DNA of 64,000 nucleotides from Desulfovibrio sp. TomC. Lineage in GTDB: Bacteria > Desulfobacterota > Desulfovibrionia > Desulfovibrionales > Desulfovibrionaceae. The stretch covers positions 1-64,000 of the forward strand of contig NZ_JSEH01000012.1 in the NCBI RefSeq assembly GCF_000801335.2. The letters are read 5' to 3'. Positions 37,697 to 45,969 of this stretch are shown here, one piece after another (position 1 is the first letter of the stretch; the number at the start of each line of letters is the position of its first letter). Both the position numbers and the translations under genes were made by a program. The notes under the pieces are model-generated. The model was not told the DNA's origin, ran no database searches, and saw only the letters and a program-made list of their open reading frames with translations.

Positions 37697-38092
37697 TTAG
37701 GCTGCGGTCTGGTCCTGGCCGCGGCGTTCCCACAGGCGCAGTTCACGCATTTTCTTGCGGCGTTCGCGCTGCAACGCCTTGCACACCAGCGGCATATCCT
37801 TGGCGTACCCCCACTTCACCCGGTACTCGTCCGGCGTCAGGCCGAATTTGGCCAGATGCTTGCGGGTCAGTATCTTAAACGGCTTGCCGGATTCCAGGCA
37901 GGTGATGGTCCGTTCCTTGACGGCCTTCTTGGCGTCGGCCGCCGTGCTGCCGGGTACTGCGGCATCAAGGTCCATGCTCCGTATGGTGGCCGACAATTTG
38001 GCCACCAGGGACCGGATTTCCTCTCCGCCCATATTACGGACCTTGGCCTGGGCCTTCACGATTTCCAATGCCAGGGACAAATGCTCTTCCAT
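37697..38092 (-). CDS. MucR/Ros-family transcriptional regulator
   Basis: A 131-aa DNA-binding protein. The C-terminal half, TCLESGKPFKILTRKHLAKF then GLTPDEYRVKWGYAKDMPLV, is the MucR/Ros zinc-finger-like domain. Only the first cysteine of the canonical C2H2 set is visible, as in many MucR relatives that do not need zinc. The start at 38092 follows GGAGG. A longer frame to 38284 has no support. Such proteins silence AT-rich promoters and control surface polysaccharide or motility in other bacteria. Confidence 0.88.
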   Translation of the reverse strand: MEEHLSLALEIVKAQAKVRNMGGEEIRSLVAKLSATIRSMDLDAAVPGSTAADAKKAVKERTITCLESGKPFKILTRKHLAKFGLTPDEYRVKWGYAKDMPLVCKALQRERRKKMRELRLWERRGQDQTAA

Positions 38093-38235
38093 GGGTAGTC
38101 CTCCAAACTGCGAGATAGATCGGGTGCGAAAACACAACACCCCCATGTCAGGCATGTCGCCTGTCAGCGAAAAAGGTTGCAGGCGAAGAGATGACAAAAT
38201 ATTCAGGAGAGAAATATGTTCGCAAAGGAACCTGC

Positions 38236-38556
38236 ATGAACCTGACGTTGCGCCCGGCGGCAATCGCCGCTGTCCTGCTGGCAACCGGCCTGGGACTGGC
38301 CGGCTGCGGCAAATCCTACGTCAACTCCAACATCATCGACCAGTCCCAGGCCAAGGCCCGCCTCGCCCAGGACAAGGAACTCTGCAAAGCCGAAGCCAAC
38401 AGCGACGTGCCGCCCACCTTTGGGCTGGACCGGTTCGAGTACGACCCCACCATCGAGGCCCAGGCCACGCGCTGGGTGGCCAACGTGGCCGAAGACGACG
38501 CCAACCAGGATGCCTTTACCAAGTGCATGCGGATGCGCGGCTGGCGGTACCGCTAG
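38236..38556 (+). CDS. Small lipoprotein (106 aa)
   Basis: A lipoprotein signal (AAVLLATGLGLAGCGKS) puts the lipidated Cys at about residue 25. The mature part of about 80 residues contains two further cysteines, likely a disulfide (KELCKAEANS and TKCMRMRGWRYR). The C-terminal CMRxRGW motif is often seen in small bacterial outer-membrane lipoproteins of unknown function. The start at 38236 follows AAAGGA. Divergent from the MucR-like gene. Confidence 0.75.
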   Translation: MNLTLRPAAIAAVLLATGLGLAGCGKSYVNSNIIDQSQAKARLAQDKELCKAEANSDVPPTFGLDRFEYDPTIEAQATRWVANVAEDDANQDAFTKCMRMRGWRYR

Positions 38557-38572
38557 AACGCGAAGAGGCAGA

Positions 38573-38742
38573 GGCCTCCGGCGGCCAAAGGGACTGCGTC
38601 CCTTTGGAATCCCCCCTGGGGGGAGTTTGATTTGACTGTGGACGCTGCCAGATCGGTGGGCGGAAGTCCGGCAAGAAAAGAGGGGAAAAGAGGCGGGAGC
38701 GTCACAGGCGGCGCTTGGCCTTGATGAGAACCACCGTTGCCG
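38573..38742 (-). repeat. ~170-bp dispersed repeat, copy B (inverted relative to copy A)
   Basis: In reverse complement it matches 27466-27640 over nearly its full length, including the block for the translated string LAGLPP-DLAAS and the end module GGCCGCCGGAGGC. It begins 16 bases after the lipoprotein stop. Confidence 0.8.
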
Positions 38743-38987
38743 GGGGTCGGGAGATAATCCCCCAGGACCCCGGCAATGGAAGAAGTTGTCGAGGAATTCT
38801 TGGCGTTGGCTGGCAAGCCGGCCGGTTGTGGATCGGGACAAACCGTCGTTTGCGCGTAACGAGCGGCGGCGCTGTTCCGGCAGCCGGACCTGAAGCCCCC
38901 GGCAAGGGGAAAAGAGCGCCATTGGAAACCCACAGTACTGTGTGTTGTAGTGGGTGCAGGCTCGTCGCCGGAACAACGCTTGTTTCG
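38743..38987. other. Gene-free stretch after repeat copy B
   Basis: Starts with a further GC palindrome (TTGCCGGGGGTC at 38737 paired with GGACCCCGGCAA ending at 38778, around AGATAATC). A CACAGTACTGTG palindrome lies near 38931-38942. No gene is supported. Confidence 0.4.
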
Positions 38988-39479
38988 TTAGTGGATCGCG
39001 CCGCTGGCCGGCGTGGCCGGATTGCCGGCAGTGGCCAGATTGGCGGCGAAGCGGGCCACGGCCGGGTCCTGCCGCCAGACGGTGAAAAGCCGCTCCCATT
39101 CAAGCAGAGGCAGCGCCTCGGCGTCGAGCATTTCCTCGTGGCCGGACAACCAGACCGAGAAAAGCTTGAGCATAAGGGCCAGGGGTTTGCCGTCAAAGGC
39201 CCGGGCTACCAGGCCAGGCGGGTAGGAGCCGCCTTCCATGGTGCGAAAGACAAATTCGGCCACGGACCGGCGCGAGGATTCCATGTCGATGGACTGGCCG
39301 TTGACGCCGGCCACGAACTCGCCCAGAACGGCATCCGCCCCCTTGAGCGCCTCAATCACCTCGGCCGGCACGTCGAGGAACACCACGCCCTCGTTCTCCA
39401 TGGCGAAATAGAACCGAACCCAGTGTTCGGCCATAAAGACGCGGAATATTTCCTGACTGGCTCTTTCGATGTCGTCCAT
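38988..39479 (-). CDS. Hypothetical protein (163 aa)
   Basis: Starts MDDIERASQEIFRVFMAEHW at 39479 behind AGGAGAG. Predicted helical and cytosolic, with no cysteine cluster, signal peptide or membrane segment. The middle part (VFLDVPAEVIEALKGADAVL) and the end (WERLFTVWRQDPAVARFA) suggest a compact all-helical fold. It precedes a palindromic repeat and is probably monocistronic. No family recognised. Confidence 0.65.
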   Translation of the reverse strand: MDDIERASQEIFRVFMAEHWVRFYFAMENEGVVFLDVPAEVIEALKGADAVLGEFVAGVNGQSIDMESSRRSVAEFVFRTMEGGSYPPGLVARAFDGKPLALMLKLFSVWLSGHEEMLDAEALPLLEWERLFTVWRQDPAVARFAANLATAGNPATPASGAIH

Positions 39480-39536
39480 CGCTTCTCTCCTTGCGTATCG
39501 TTCGTGTCGTGTCCCGCCCGTTCCCGCATCCAAGCG

Positions 39537-39603
39537 TTGCGGGGGTCCGGGGGGATCATCCCCCCGGTGGGGTCCGGGGCAAAGCCCCGGCCGCCGGAGG
39601 CCT
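39537..39603. repeat. GC-rich palindromic repeat, copy 7
   Basis: GGGGGTCCGGGGGGATCATC, then CCCCCCGG, then a separate hairpin CCGGGGC-aaa-GCCCCGG, then GGCCGCCGGAGGC. Directly downstream of the leftward ATPase gene ending at 39625. Confidence 0.75.
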
Positions 39604-39624
39604 CTTTTCTCTTCTCTTCCTCTT

Positions 39625-40602
39625 CTACAGGCGCGAGCAGCGCACAAAATGTCCGGGCGCGACCTCGGCCAGGGGCGGGCTTTCGTCGGCGCAGCCGGGC
39701 ACGGCCCGGTCGCAGCGGGGATGAAACACGCAGCCTGTCGGGGCGGCGGCCGGATTGGGCGTTTCGCCGGGCAGGGCAACCCGTCGCCGCTGGCCGGGGT
39801 CGAGTCCCGGCACGGCCGCGAGCAGCGCCCTGGTATACGGATGGCGCGGCCCGGCGTAAAGGGCGCGGGCCGGGGCCAGTTCCATGATCCGTCCCAGGTA
39901 CATCACCGCCACCCGGTCGCTTAAATGGCCGACCACGGCCAGATCGTGGGAAATAAACAGATAGGCCAGCCCGTGACGCTCCTTGAGATCGGCCAGAAGG
40001 TTTAGGACCTGGGCCTGCACCGACACGTCCAGGGCCGAGACCGGCTCGTCGCACACCAAAAGGGCCGGCGACAGGGCCAGAGCCCGGGCAATGGCCACCC
40101 GCTGGCGCTGGCCGCCGGAAAACTGGTGGGGAAAACGTCTGGCATGTTCCGGGGCCAGTCCCACCTGGGTCAGCAACGCGGCCACCCGTTCCCGTCGCTC
40201 CCGGCCGGACAGGCCGCCCATGGCCCGCAGCCCTTCGGCCACGGTCCAGCCGATAGGCAGGCGCGGATTGAGCGAGGAATAGGGGTCCTGGAAGATCATC
40301 TGCACCAGACGCGGCAACTGGCGGCGCTGGGCCGTGGTTCCGGCCCAGGGGTCGATGCCGGCCAGACGCGCTGTGCCGGCACTGGGCGGCTCCAGGCCGA
40401 CGGCCATGCGGGCCAGGGTCGATTTGCCGCAGCCTGATTCGCCGACCAGCCCCAGCGTCTCGCCCGGAGCCACGACAAGGTCCACATCGTCCACGGCCCG
40501 CACCACCCGTTCGCGTCGGGTGAAAAAACCCTCTTTGGTGCTATAGCGGCGGGAAACGCCGGCCAGTTCCAGCAGCGGTTTGGCGGAGTCTTCAGGATGC
40601 AT
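39625..40602 (-). CDS. dppF: Oligopeptide/dipeptide ABC transporter ATPase (DppF/OppF type)
   Basis: A 325-aa ATPase with Walker [17 protein letters not shown] (about residues 50-65), Q-loop FQDPYSSLNPRLPIG, signature [14 protein letters not shown] and Walker B ALLVCDEPVSALD. The C-terminal oligopeptide-transporter extension with GCVFHPRCDRAVPGC can bind an Fe-S cluster or disulfide. The start overlaps the upstream dppD by 11 bases. No permease or binding protein is adjacent, so the partners must be encoded elsewhere. Confidence 0.9.
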   Translation of the reverse strand: MHPEDSAKPLLELAGVSRRYSTKEGFFTRRERVVRAVDDVDLVVAPGETLGLVGESGCGKSTLARMAVGLEPPSAGTARLAGIDPWAGTTAQRRQLPRLVQMIFQDPYSSLNPRLPIGWTVAEGLRAMGGLSGRERRERVAALLTQVGLAPEHARRFPHQFSGGQRQRVAIARALALSPALLVCDEPVSALDVSVQAQVLNLLADLKERHGLAYLFISHDLAVVGHLSDRVAVMYLGRIMELAPARALYAGPRHPYTRALLAAVPGLDPGQRRRVALPGETPNPAAAPTGCVFHPRCDRAVPGCADESPPLAEVAPGHFVRCSRL

Positions 40603-41560
40603 GGAGCCAGCACCTCGCCTGCCGGCCGCCGGGCAAGGCAAAAAGCGGCGGCGTCTGCCGGGAGCAGGGTTCAAATGTGTGGGGGCAGCGGGGGTGGAAA
40701 TGGCAGCCGGCCGGCAGGTCGGACAGACCTGGCACCGTGCCCGGGATGGGGGACAGGCGGCGTCCGGGGGCATCGACGCGCGGCAGCGAAGCGAGCAGGC
40801 CCTGGGAATAGGGATGGGCCGGACCCTTGAAAAATGCCGCCACCGGGGCGCGTTCCACCACCCGGCCGGCATACATGACGGCCACGTCGTCGGCGGTCTG
40901 GGCCACCACCCCGAGATTGTGGGTGACAAGCAGGATGGCCGTGCCGGCGTCCCGGGCCAGATCGAGCATCAGTTCCAGGATTTGCCCCTGGACCGTGACG
41001 TCCAGGGCCGTGGTCGGCTCGTCGGCGATCAAAAGCTCCGGGGAGAGCATGAGCGCCATGGCGATCATGACCCGCTGGCGTTGGCCGCCGGACAGTTCGT
41101 GGGGATAGCCGGCCAGCCGGCGACGCGGCTCGGGCAGCCCGACCCGGGCGAGCATGGCCTCGGCCGCATCAAGGGCCTCGCGCCGGGAAGCCCCGGCATG
41201 GACGCGCAGCGGTTCGGACACCTGATCGCCGATGGTCAGCACGGGATTGAGCGCGGTCATGGGTTCCTGAAAGATCATGGAGGCCCGCCGGCCCCGAATG
41301 GTGCGGCGCTCGCTCTCGGGCAGGGCCAGGATGTCCACCCCGCCCAGAAGCGCCCGGCCGGCCGTCACCCGCCCGGGCGGCGACACCAGCCCGAGCATGG
41401 ACAGGGACAGCACGGTCTTGCCGCAGCCCGATTCGCCGACAACCGCCAGCACCCCGCCCCGGTCCAGGGTCAGGTCGACGTCGTCAACGGCCATGGCCGG
41501 CCCGGACGGACCGTCAAACACCGTGGTCAGCCCTGTCACTTCTAAAAGCCGTTGCTCCAT
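40592..41560 (-). CDS. dppD: Oligopeptide/dipeptide ABC transporter ATPase (DppD/OppD type)
   Basis: A 322-aa ATPase with Walker [16 protein letters not shown] (about residues 36-50), Q-loop [15 protein letters not shown], signature [14 protein letters not shown], Walker [15 protein letters not shown] and the [15 protein letters not shown]-terminal motif. GAAGGAG precedes the ATG at 41560. First gene of a two-gene unit with dppF. Substrate class (peptide, nickel or glutathione) cannot be told from the ATPases. Confidence 0.9.
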   Translation of the reverse strand: MEQRLLEVTGLTTVFDGPSGPAMAVDDVDLTLDRGGVLAVVGESGCGKTVLSLSMLGLVSPPGRVTAGRALLGGVDILALPESERRTIRGRRASMIFQEPMTALNPVLTIGDQVSEPLRVHAGASRREALDAAEAMLARVGLPEPRRRLAGYPHELSGGQRQRVMIAMALMLSPELLIADEPTTALDVTVQGQILELMLDLARDAGTAILLVTHNLGVVAQTADDVAVMYAGRVVERAPVAAFFKGPAHPYSQGLLASLPRVDAPGRRLSPIPGTVPGLSDLPAGCHFHPRCPHTFEPCSRQTPPLFALPGGRQARCWLHAS

Positions 41561-41662
41561 GCCGCTCCTTCGCTCCCCCGGCTGGCCCGGTTCCACTTGC
41601 CACCGGCCAAACGGCGCGTTATAGACTGAACATAGTCTCGTTTATTCCTCAGGAGGATTCAC

Positions 41663-42379
41663 ATGAGCTACCCGTACCGCTCAATGCAAACGACGCAGTC
41701 CCGCGTCGAAGTTGTAAACGCCTTCATGCGCGGCGTCTACGGCTGGATGAGCCTGGGCCTGCTGGTGACCGCCGCCGCTTCGGTCTTCGTGGTCTCAAGC
41801 CCGGCCATCAGGCAGGCCGTCTTCGGCAATGCCATCATATTCTATGGCCTGATCATCGCCGAACTGGCCCTGGTCGTCGGCCTGTCCGCCGCCATAAACC
41901 GTCTGTCGGCCGGCACGGCCAGCGGGCTGTTCATGCTCTACAGCGCGCTTAACGGCGTGACCCTGTCGTCCATCTTCATCGTCTACACCCAGGCCACGAT
42001 CTTCAAGGCCTTTCTGGTCACCGGCGGCATGTTCGGGGCCATGAGCCTCTACGGCCTGATGACCCGGCGCGACCTGACCAGCCTCGGCAGCTTCATGTTC
42101 ATGGGCCTTATCGGCGTGGTGATTGCCTCGGTGGTCAACATCTTCACCAAAAGCGCCATGATGGACTTCATCATCTCCTGCGTGGGCGTGCTGGTCTTCA
42201 CGGGCCTTACCGCCTACGACACCCAAAAGCTCAAGGTCATGGGCGACATGGCCCCGGCCGACGACGCCACGGCCGTGCGGCGGGGGACCATCCTCGGGGC
42301 GCTCACCCTCTACCTCGATTTCATCAACCTGTTCCTCATGATGCTGCGCCTTTTTGGCGGCGGATCGAGCAGGGACTAG
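41663..42379 (+). CDS. BAX inhibitor-1/YccA-family membrane protein
   Basis: A 238-aa protein with seven membrane helices of the BI-1 family (AFMRGVYGWMSLGLLVTAAA, ALNGVTLSSIFIVYT, LVFTGLTAYDTQKLK). Bacterial members are calcium-leak-type channels or partners of the FtsH protease. The role here is not fixed by context. AGGAGG upstream of the ATG. Confidence 0.9.
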   Translation: MSYPYRSMQTTQSRVEVVNAFMRGVYGWMSLGLLVTAAASVFVVSSPAIRQAVFGNAIIFYGLIIAELALVVGLSAAINRLSAGTASGLFMLYSALNGVTLSSIFIVYTQATIFKAFLVTGGMFGAMSLYGLMTRRDLTSLGSFMFMGLIGVVIASVVNIFTKSAMMDFIISCVGVLVFTGLTAYDTQKLKVMGDMAPADDATAVRRGTILGALTLYLDFINLFLMMLRLFGGGSSRD

Positions 42380-42396
42380 GCCCTTCATTGTACATG

Positions 42397-42428
42397 CCCG
42401 TTTCCGGCCAGCCTTGGCCGGAAACGGG
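42397..42428. terminator. Hairpin after the BI-1 gene
   Basis: CCCGTTTCCGGCC (42397-42409) and GGCCGGAAACGGG (42416-42428) form a perfect 13-bp stem with a 6-base loop, 18 bases after the BI-1 stop and 11 bases before the LpxK-type start. No U tract, so it may be a Rho-independent-like or processing hairpin. Confidence 0.6.
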
Positions 42429-42439
42429 TAATCCCCGCC

Positions 42440-43603
42440 ATGGCCAACGCACGTCGCACCCGGCGGCGAAGGGACAAACCTTCCCGCCCCTCCACCCTTT
42501 CGGCCCCGCGTCCGGCTCCGGGCGACCTCGGCCGCCGGCTCCTTCGGGGCCTGCTCATCCCGCCGTCCAGACTTTTTGCCCTCTACCGACGCCTGGAAGC
42601 CCGCTGCTTTGCCCTGGACCTGGCCAAAGTCTGCCGGCCGGCTGCGGCCACGGTGGCGGTCGGCGGCATGTCCCCGGACTGCCGGGGCCGGGTGATGCTG
42701 ACCTCCTGGCTTCTGGGCTGGGCTGCGGCCCGAGGCGTGGGCGCGGCCGTGGCCGGGCCGGTCGGCGACGGCTGCCCGCCGGCCCACCCGTTCCAGGTCA
42801 TGCCCGGCACCCACCCGGACGAGGCCGGCGTCGAAGCGGCCCTGCTGGCCCGCTACGCCCCGGCAGGACGCATCCTCATCGACGCCGATCCGCGAAACGC
42901 CGCTGCCTCGGCCATCCGCACCTTCGGCCCGGACATGCTGCTCCTCCAGGACGCCCTGGGCCAGCCGCGCCTACGCCGGGACCTGGAGCTGGCCATCCTC
43001 ACCCCCGACGACCTGGGTGCGAATTTCGGCCGGGTGTTCCCGGCCGGCTCCTGGCGGCGCGGGCAAGAGGTGCTGTCCCAGGCCGCGGCCTTCATCATCC
43101 ACGCCGGTCCCCACACCATCCAGGCGGCCATGGCCGCAGCCGAGAAACGTCTGGCCGTCTACGGCAAGCCTATTTTCGCCATGACTTTCGACCTCTGGCG
43201 CTGGCGTGGCCCCGACGGCCCGGCCGAAGCCTCGGCCCTGGCCGGCACACCCTACATCACGGTCCTTGGCGAATCCGACCGCGACAGCCTGCCCGATCTC
43301 TTTCGCCGCGACCTCGAAGCCGCGCCGCGCATGGCCTTTTTCGTCCATGACCGCCATCGCTTCACCCGCCAGGACTTCGAACACCTGCGGGCCGACGCCA
43401 TCCGGTTGCGGGCCGCCACCATCGTCACCAGCCCGCGCTTCGATCTCAAGCTACGCCAAGGCGCGGCCCATCTGGACGGTCTGACGGTGTGGACCTATGA
43501 TCCGGAAGTGGTTTTTGGCCCAACGCTTTTTACCGACCAGCCGTTCCTGGCCTGGTGGGAAGACCATTTCGGCGCCATTTTGTCCCAACGACTGACCGAC
43601 TAG
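42440..43603 (+). CDS. lpxK: LpxK-family protein (tetraacyldisaccharide 4'-kinase) with degenerate P-loop
   Basis: A 387-aa homologue of the lipid A 4'-kinase. The LpxK-type central region is visible: LLLQDALGQPRLRRDLELAI (DGMQH-like loop replaced), followed by ANFGRVFPAGSWRRGQEVLS. However, the Walker A segment that normally reads VGGTGKTP is VGGMSPDCRGRVML (about residues 74-87) and lacks the invariant lysine. Either the protein uses another residue or it is no longer a kinase. It lacks a strong ribosome binding site. It lies 8 bases before the binding lipoprotein gene. Confidence 0.65.
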   Translation: MANARRTRRRRDKPSRPSTLSAPRPAPGDLGRRLLRGLLIPPSRLFALYRRLEARCFALDLAKVCRPAAATVAVGGMSPDCRGRVMLTSWLLGWAAARGVGAAVAGPVGDGCPPAHPFQVMPGTHPDEAGVEAALLARYAPAGRILIDADPRNAAASAIRTFGPDMLLLQDALGQPRLRRDLELAILTPDDLGANFGRVFPAGSWRRGQEVLSQAAAFIIHAGPHTIQAAMAAAEKRLAVYGKPIFAMTFDLWRWRGPDGPAEASALAGTPYITVLGESDRDSLPDLFRRDLEAAPRMAFFVHDRHRFTRQDFEHLRADAIRLRAATIVTSPRFDLKLRQGAAHLDGLTVWTYDPEVVFGPTLFTDQPFLAWWEDHFGAILSQRLTD

Positions 43604-43611
43604 GAGCGTCC

Positions 43612-44787
43612 ATGCCAATGCGCCGCCGCCCCCCGCTGCCGGTCCTCTTTGCGGCCCTGGCCCTGGGAGCCGGCCTGCTCTTTGCGGCCGGCTGCTTTGG
43701 CAACAAAGACACGGAACTGCGCCTGGGCTTTATCGCCACATTTAGCGGCGAGGACTTCCGGACCGGACGCGACGCCCTGGAAGCGGCCCGGTTCGCCGTG
43801 GACGCCGCCAATGCCGCAGGCCAGCCGACCATCGACGGAAAGCCCTGTCGCCTGCGCCTCTTTATCGCCGACGACAAGGATTCCCCGGAGGAGGCGGCCC
43901 AGGCGGTCAAAAAACTTGTCGAAAAAGACCATGTGACCGCCATTATCGGCCCCTACGCCAGCAGCCAGGCCGACGCCGCCGCCCTGGCCGCCGATGCGCT
44001 CGGCATTCCGCTCATCGCCCCCTCGTCCACGGCAGCCGTAGTCACGGCCGGCCGGCCCAACATTTTCCGCATCGCCTTTACCGACGCCTTCCAGGGCATG
44101 GTCCTCGGCCGGCTGGCCAGCCGGGAACTGGGACTGACCCGGGTGGCCATCATCGCCAATGCAGACGATCTCTCCAGCCAGTCCCTGACCGACGCCTTTG
44201 CCCAGGCCTTTAGCGCCTGCGGCGGCCGCCCGGCCGTGTTCGTTTACCAGGACCGCACCCGCCAGTTCGGGGATATCGTGGCCCAAGCCCTGGCCGACGC
44301 GCCGCAAGGCCTGTTCCTGCCGGTCGCCGGCAAGGAAGCGGTGCTGCTTGGCCTGGCCGCCCGCAAGGCCGGATTCACCGGCATCCTCATCGGCGGCGAC
44401 ACCTGGGACGGCCCGGAAGTCTCCCGGCTGGCCGCCTTTGACGGGGCCTATTTCGTGGACCACTGGCGGCAGGAAGCCCCGGGGGCGCGGGCGGCGGCCT
44501 ACGCGGCCGCCTTTGCCCGGGAACGCAAACGCCCGCCCACCGAACTCGGAGCCCTGACCCAGGACGCCGTGGACGTGCTCGTCGCCGCCGCAGCCCAGGC
44601 CGGCTCGGTCAAACCCCAAGCCCTGACCAAAGCCCTCATCGAACTCCCGCCCCACGACGGCGTCACCGGCGTCTTCGACTTTATCGACGACGGCAACCCG
44701 GTCAAATCCCTCTACATCAGCCGCGTGGCCGGCGGCGGCTCCCGCCTCGACACCATCGAAGCCCCGCCGCCGCAGCCGTGCGACTAG
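43612..44787 (+). CDS. Leu/Ile/Val-type ABC substrate-binding lipoprotein
   Basis: A 391-aa periplasmic binding protein of the type 1 fold. A lipobox (LLFAAGCFG) places the lipidated Cys at about residue 27. LRLGFIATFSGEDFRTGRDA, AIIGPYASSQADAAALAAD and IPLIAPSSTAAVVT are characteristic of LivJ-like proteins. TAGGAG precedes the ATG at 43612. No permease or ATPase genes adjoin, so the ligand and transport role are open. It could also be a sensor component. Confidence 0.85.
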   Translation: MPMRRRPPLPVLFAALALGAGLLFAAGCFGNKDTELRLGFIATFSGEDFRTGRDALEAARFAVDAANAAGQPTIDGKPCRLRLFIADDKDSPEEAAQAVKKLVEKDHVTAIIGPYASSQADAAALAADALGIPLIAPSSTAAVVTAGRPNIFRIAFTDAFQGMVLGRLASRELGLTRVAIIANADDLSSQSLTDAFAQAFSACGGRPAVFVYQDRTRQFGDIVAQALADAPQGLFLPVAGKEAVLLGLAARKAGFTGILIGGDTWDGPEVSRLAAFDGAYFVDHWRQEAPGARAAAYAAAFARERKRPPTELGALTQDAVDVLVAAAAQAGSVKPQALTKALIELPPHDGVTGVFDFIDDGNPVKSLYISRVAGGGSRLDTIEAPPPQPCD

Positions 44788-44840
44788 TGAGGGGGAGGGA
44801 GAGGCTAGAGAGGGGGAGAGAAGAAGGGGAAGAGAAAGAG

Positions 44841-44887
44841 TGCCTCCGGCGGCCGGGGGGGATAATCCCCCCGGCCCCCTTGATGGG
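44841..44887. repeat. GC-rich palindromic repeat, copy 8
   Basis: GTGCCTCCGGCGGCC, then GGGGGGATAATCCCCCC, then GGCCCCCTTGATGGG. It lies between the convergent binding-protein and lysozyme-like genes. Confidence 0.75.
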
Positions 44888-44955
44888 AACCAATTTTCCA
44901 GGGGGTTTGGCGCTGGACGAGAGCTGGAGGGGCGGGCGCCCTGGGCGACGGTCCC

Positions 44956-45690
44956 CTAGACGCGAAGCGTCTGGGCGGCCGTGGCCGCGACGCACAGGCC
45001 GGCAGCCCCGGCCGGCCAGGACACGGCTGGTTCCCGGTTCAAGGGCAACATCGCCAATCCGGTTTCCTCGCCCGGCCGATGCGCCGCCCGGTCTCCGGGC
45101 AGTTCGGCCAGACCAGCCTCAAGCAAGGCCCGCAAGAGGGCCATGCCGCCGCATTGCCGGCTCACTGCCGACTGTGACCAGACATGGTCAGCCACATACT
45201 TGCCCGACACATAGACCGTCGTGAAGCTCCACAAATAGGGACTGGGCACGGGCGGCGTCCGACGGCGATAGCCAAAGCCGTTATACCGCTCCAGGACGTA
45301 GGCCACTCCGGGAATGCTCCAGTCGTCCCAGGCGTCCAGACCGGCCAGGGCCAGGGCGTCTGTGGCGCTGTCCTCCCAGGCAAACGGCGGGGTTCCGGCC
45401 AGGGGGCGACCCTTGGGCACGCGCACGGTGCGCCCGGTCAGCGGATCGCCGTTGTGCAGGTGGCGGGTAAAATCCAGGCTCCCTTCCAAGGCGTGCAGGA
45501 TGGCCACGACAAACCAGGGCACGCCGACCCGGTCCCCGACCGTCCGGTAGCGGGCCAACCGGGTTGGCTCGGCCATGCGTCGGGCCAGACGGGCCGTTTC
45601 AGCCGCCCGCTCGGGGCGGATGGCGGCGGCGGCATACAGGCGGCGGTATTCTTCGGCCAGGGACGAGGTGAAGGCGACGGCAGGCGACAT
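44956..45690 (-). CDS. Lysozyme-like protein (tentative)
   Basis: A 244-aa protein without a clear signal peptide. VPWFVVAILHALEGSLDFTR, HLHNGDPLTGRTVRVPKGRP, ERYNGFGYRRR and PYLWSFTTVYVSGKYVADH resemble a lysozyme-type domain common in cyanobacteria and proteobacteria. The glutamate in ILHALEG would be the acid catalyst. GGAG precedes the ATG at 45690. If correct it cleaves peptidoglycan, perhaps as part of a larger secretion or lysis function, but no such genes adjoin. Family assignment is from memory of motifs only. Confidence 0.5.
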   Translation of the reverse strand: MSPAVAFTSSLAEEYRRLYAAAAIRPERAAETARLARRMAEPTRLARYRTVGDRVGVPWFVVAILHALEGSLDFTRHLHNGDPLTGRTVRVPKGRPLAGTPPFAWEDSATDALALAGLDAWDDWSIPGVAYVLERYNGFGYRRRTPPVPSPYLWSFTTVYVSGKYVADHVWSQSAVSRQCGGMALLRALLEAGLAELPGDRAAHRPGEETGLAMLPLNREPAVSWPAGAAGLCVAATAAQTLRV

Positions 45691-45856
45691 GAAGGGACTC
45701 CTTCGGTTGTGGGTTGCATGACACTCCCACAACTCTATGAGTCCACGCCCAGGCGATTTCGTCAAGTCCGAAACCAGAGCGCACCCCCCAGCCGCGCATC
45801 ACACACAAATGCGACAAGGGGATAACGCAAGAGGCTTCGGTAAAAATAAGCTTTTC

Positions 45857-45949
45857 CCTGTGCAGGGGTCCGGGGGGATCATCCCCCCGGCCGCCGGAGG
45901 CATTCTTTATTCTTCTCGCACGCGACACCCCGGCCGCCGGAGGCATTCC
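45857..45949. repeat. GC-rich palindromic repeat, copy 9, plus truncated copy
   Basis: Full unit 45857-45904 (TGCAGGGGTCCGGGGGGATC, CCCCCCGG, GGCCGCCGGAGGCATT) and 22 bases later a second GGCCGCCGGAGGCATT (45931-45946). Both lie just downstream of the leftward J-domain gene. Confidence 0.75.
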
Positions 45950-45969
45950 CCCTCCCAAAATCAAGCCTT

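Noticed and set aside
37311-37700. 129-codon rightward frame in the gap between the radical SAM and MucR-like genes
   Set aside because: No ribosome binding site, Arg/Gln-rich composition and no domain. It runs antisense into the MucR-like gene's stop.
38702-39196. Leftward frame reading through repeat copy B
   Set aside because: It overlaps the better supported 163-aa gene in another frame and its C-terminus is the repeat itself.
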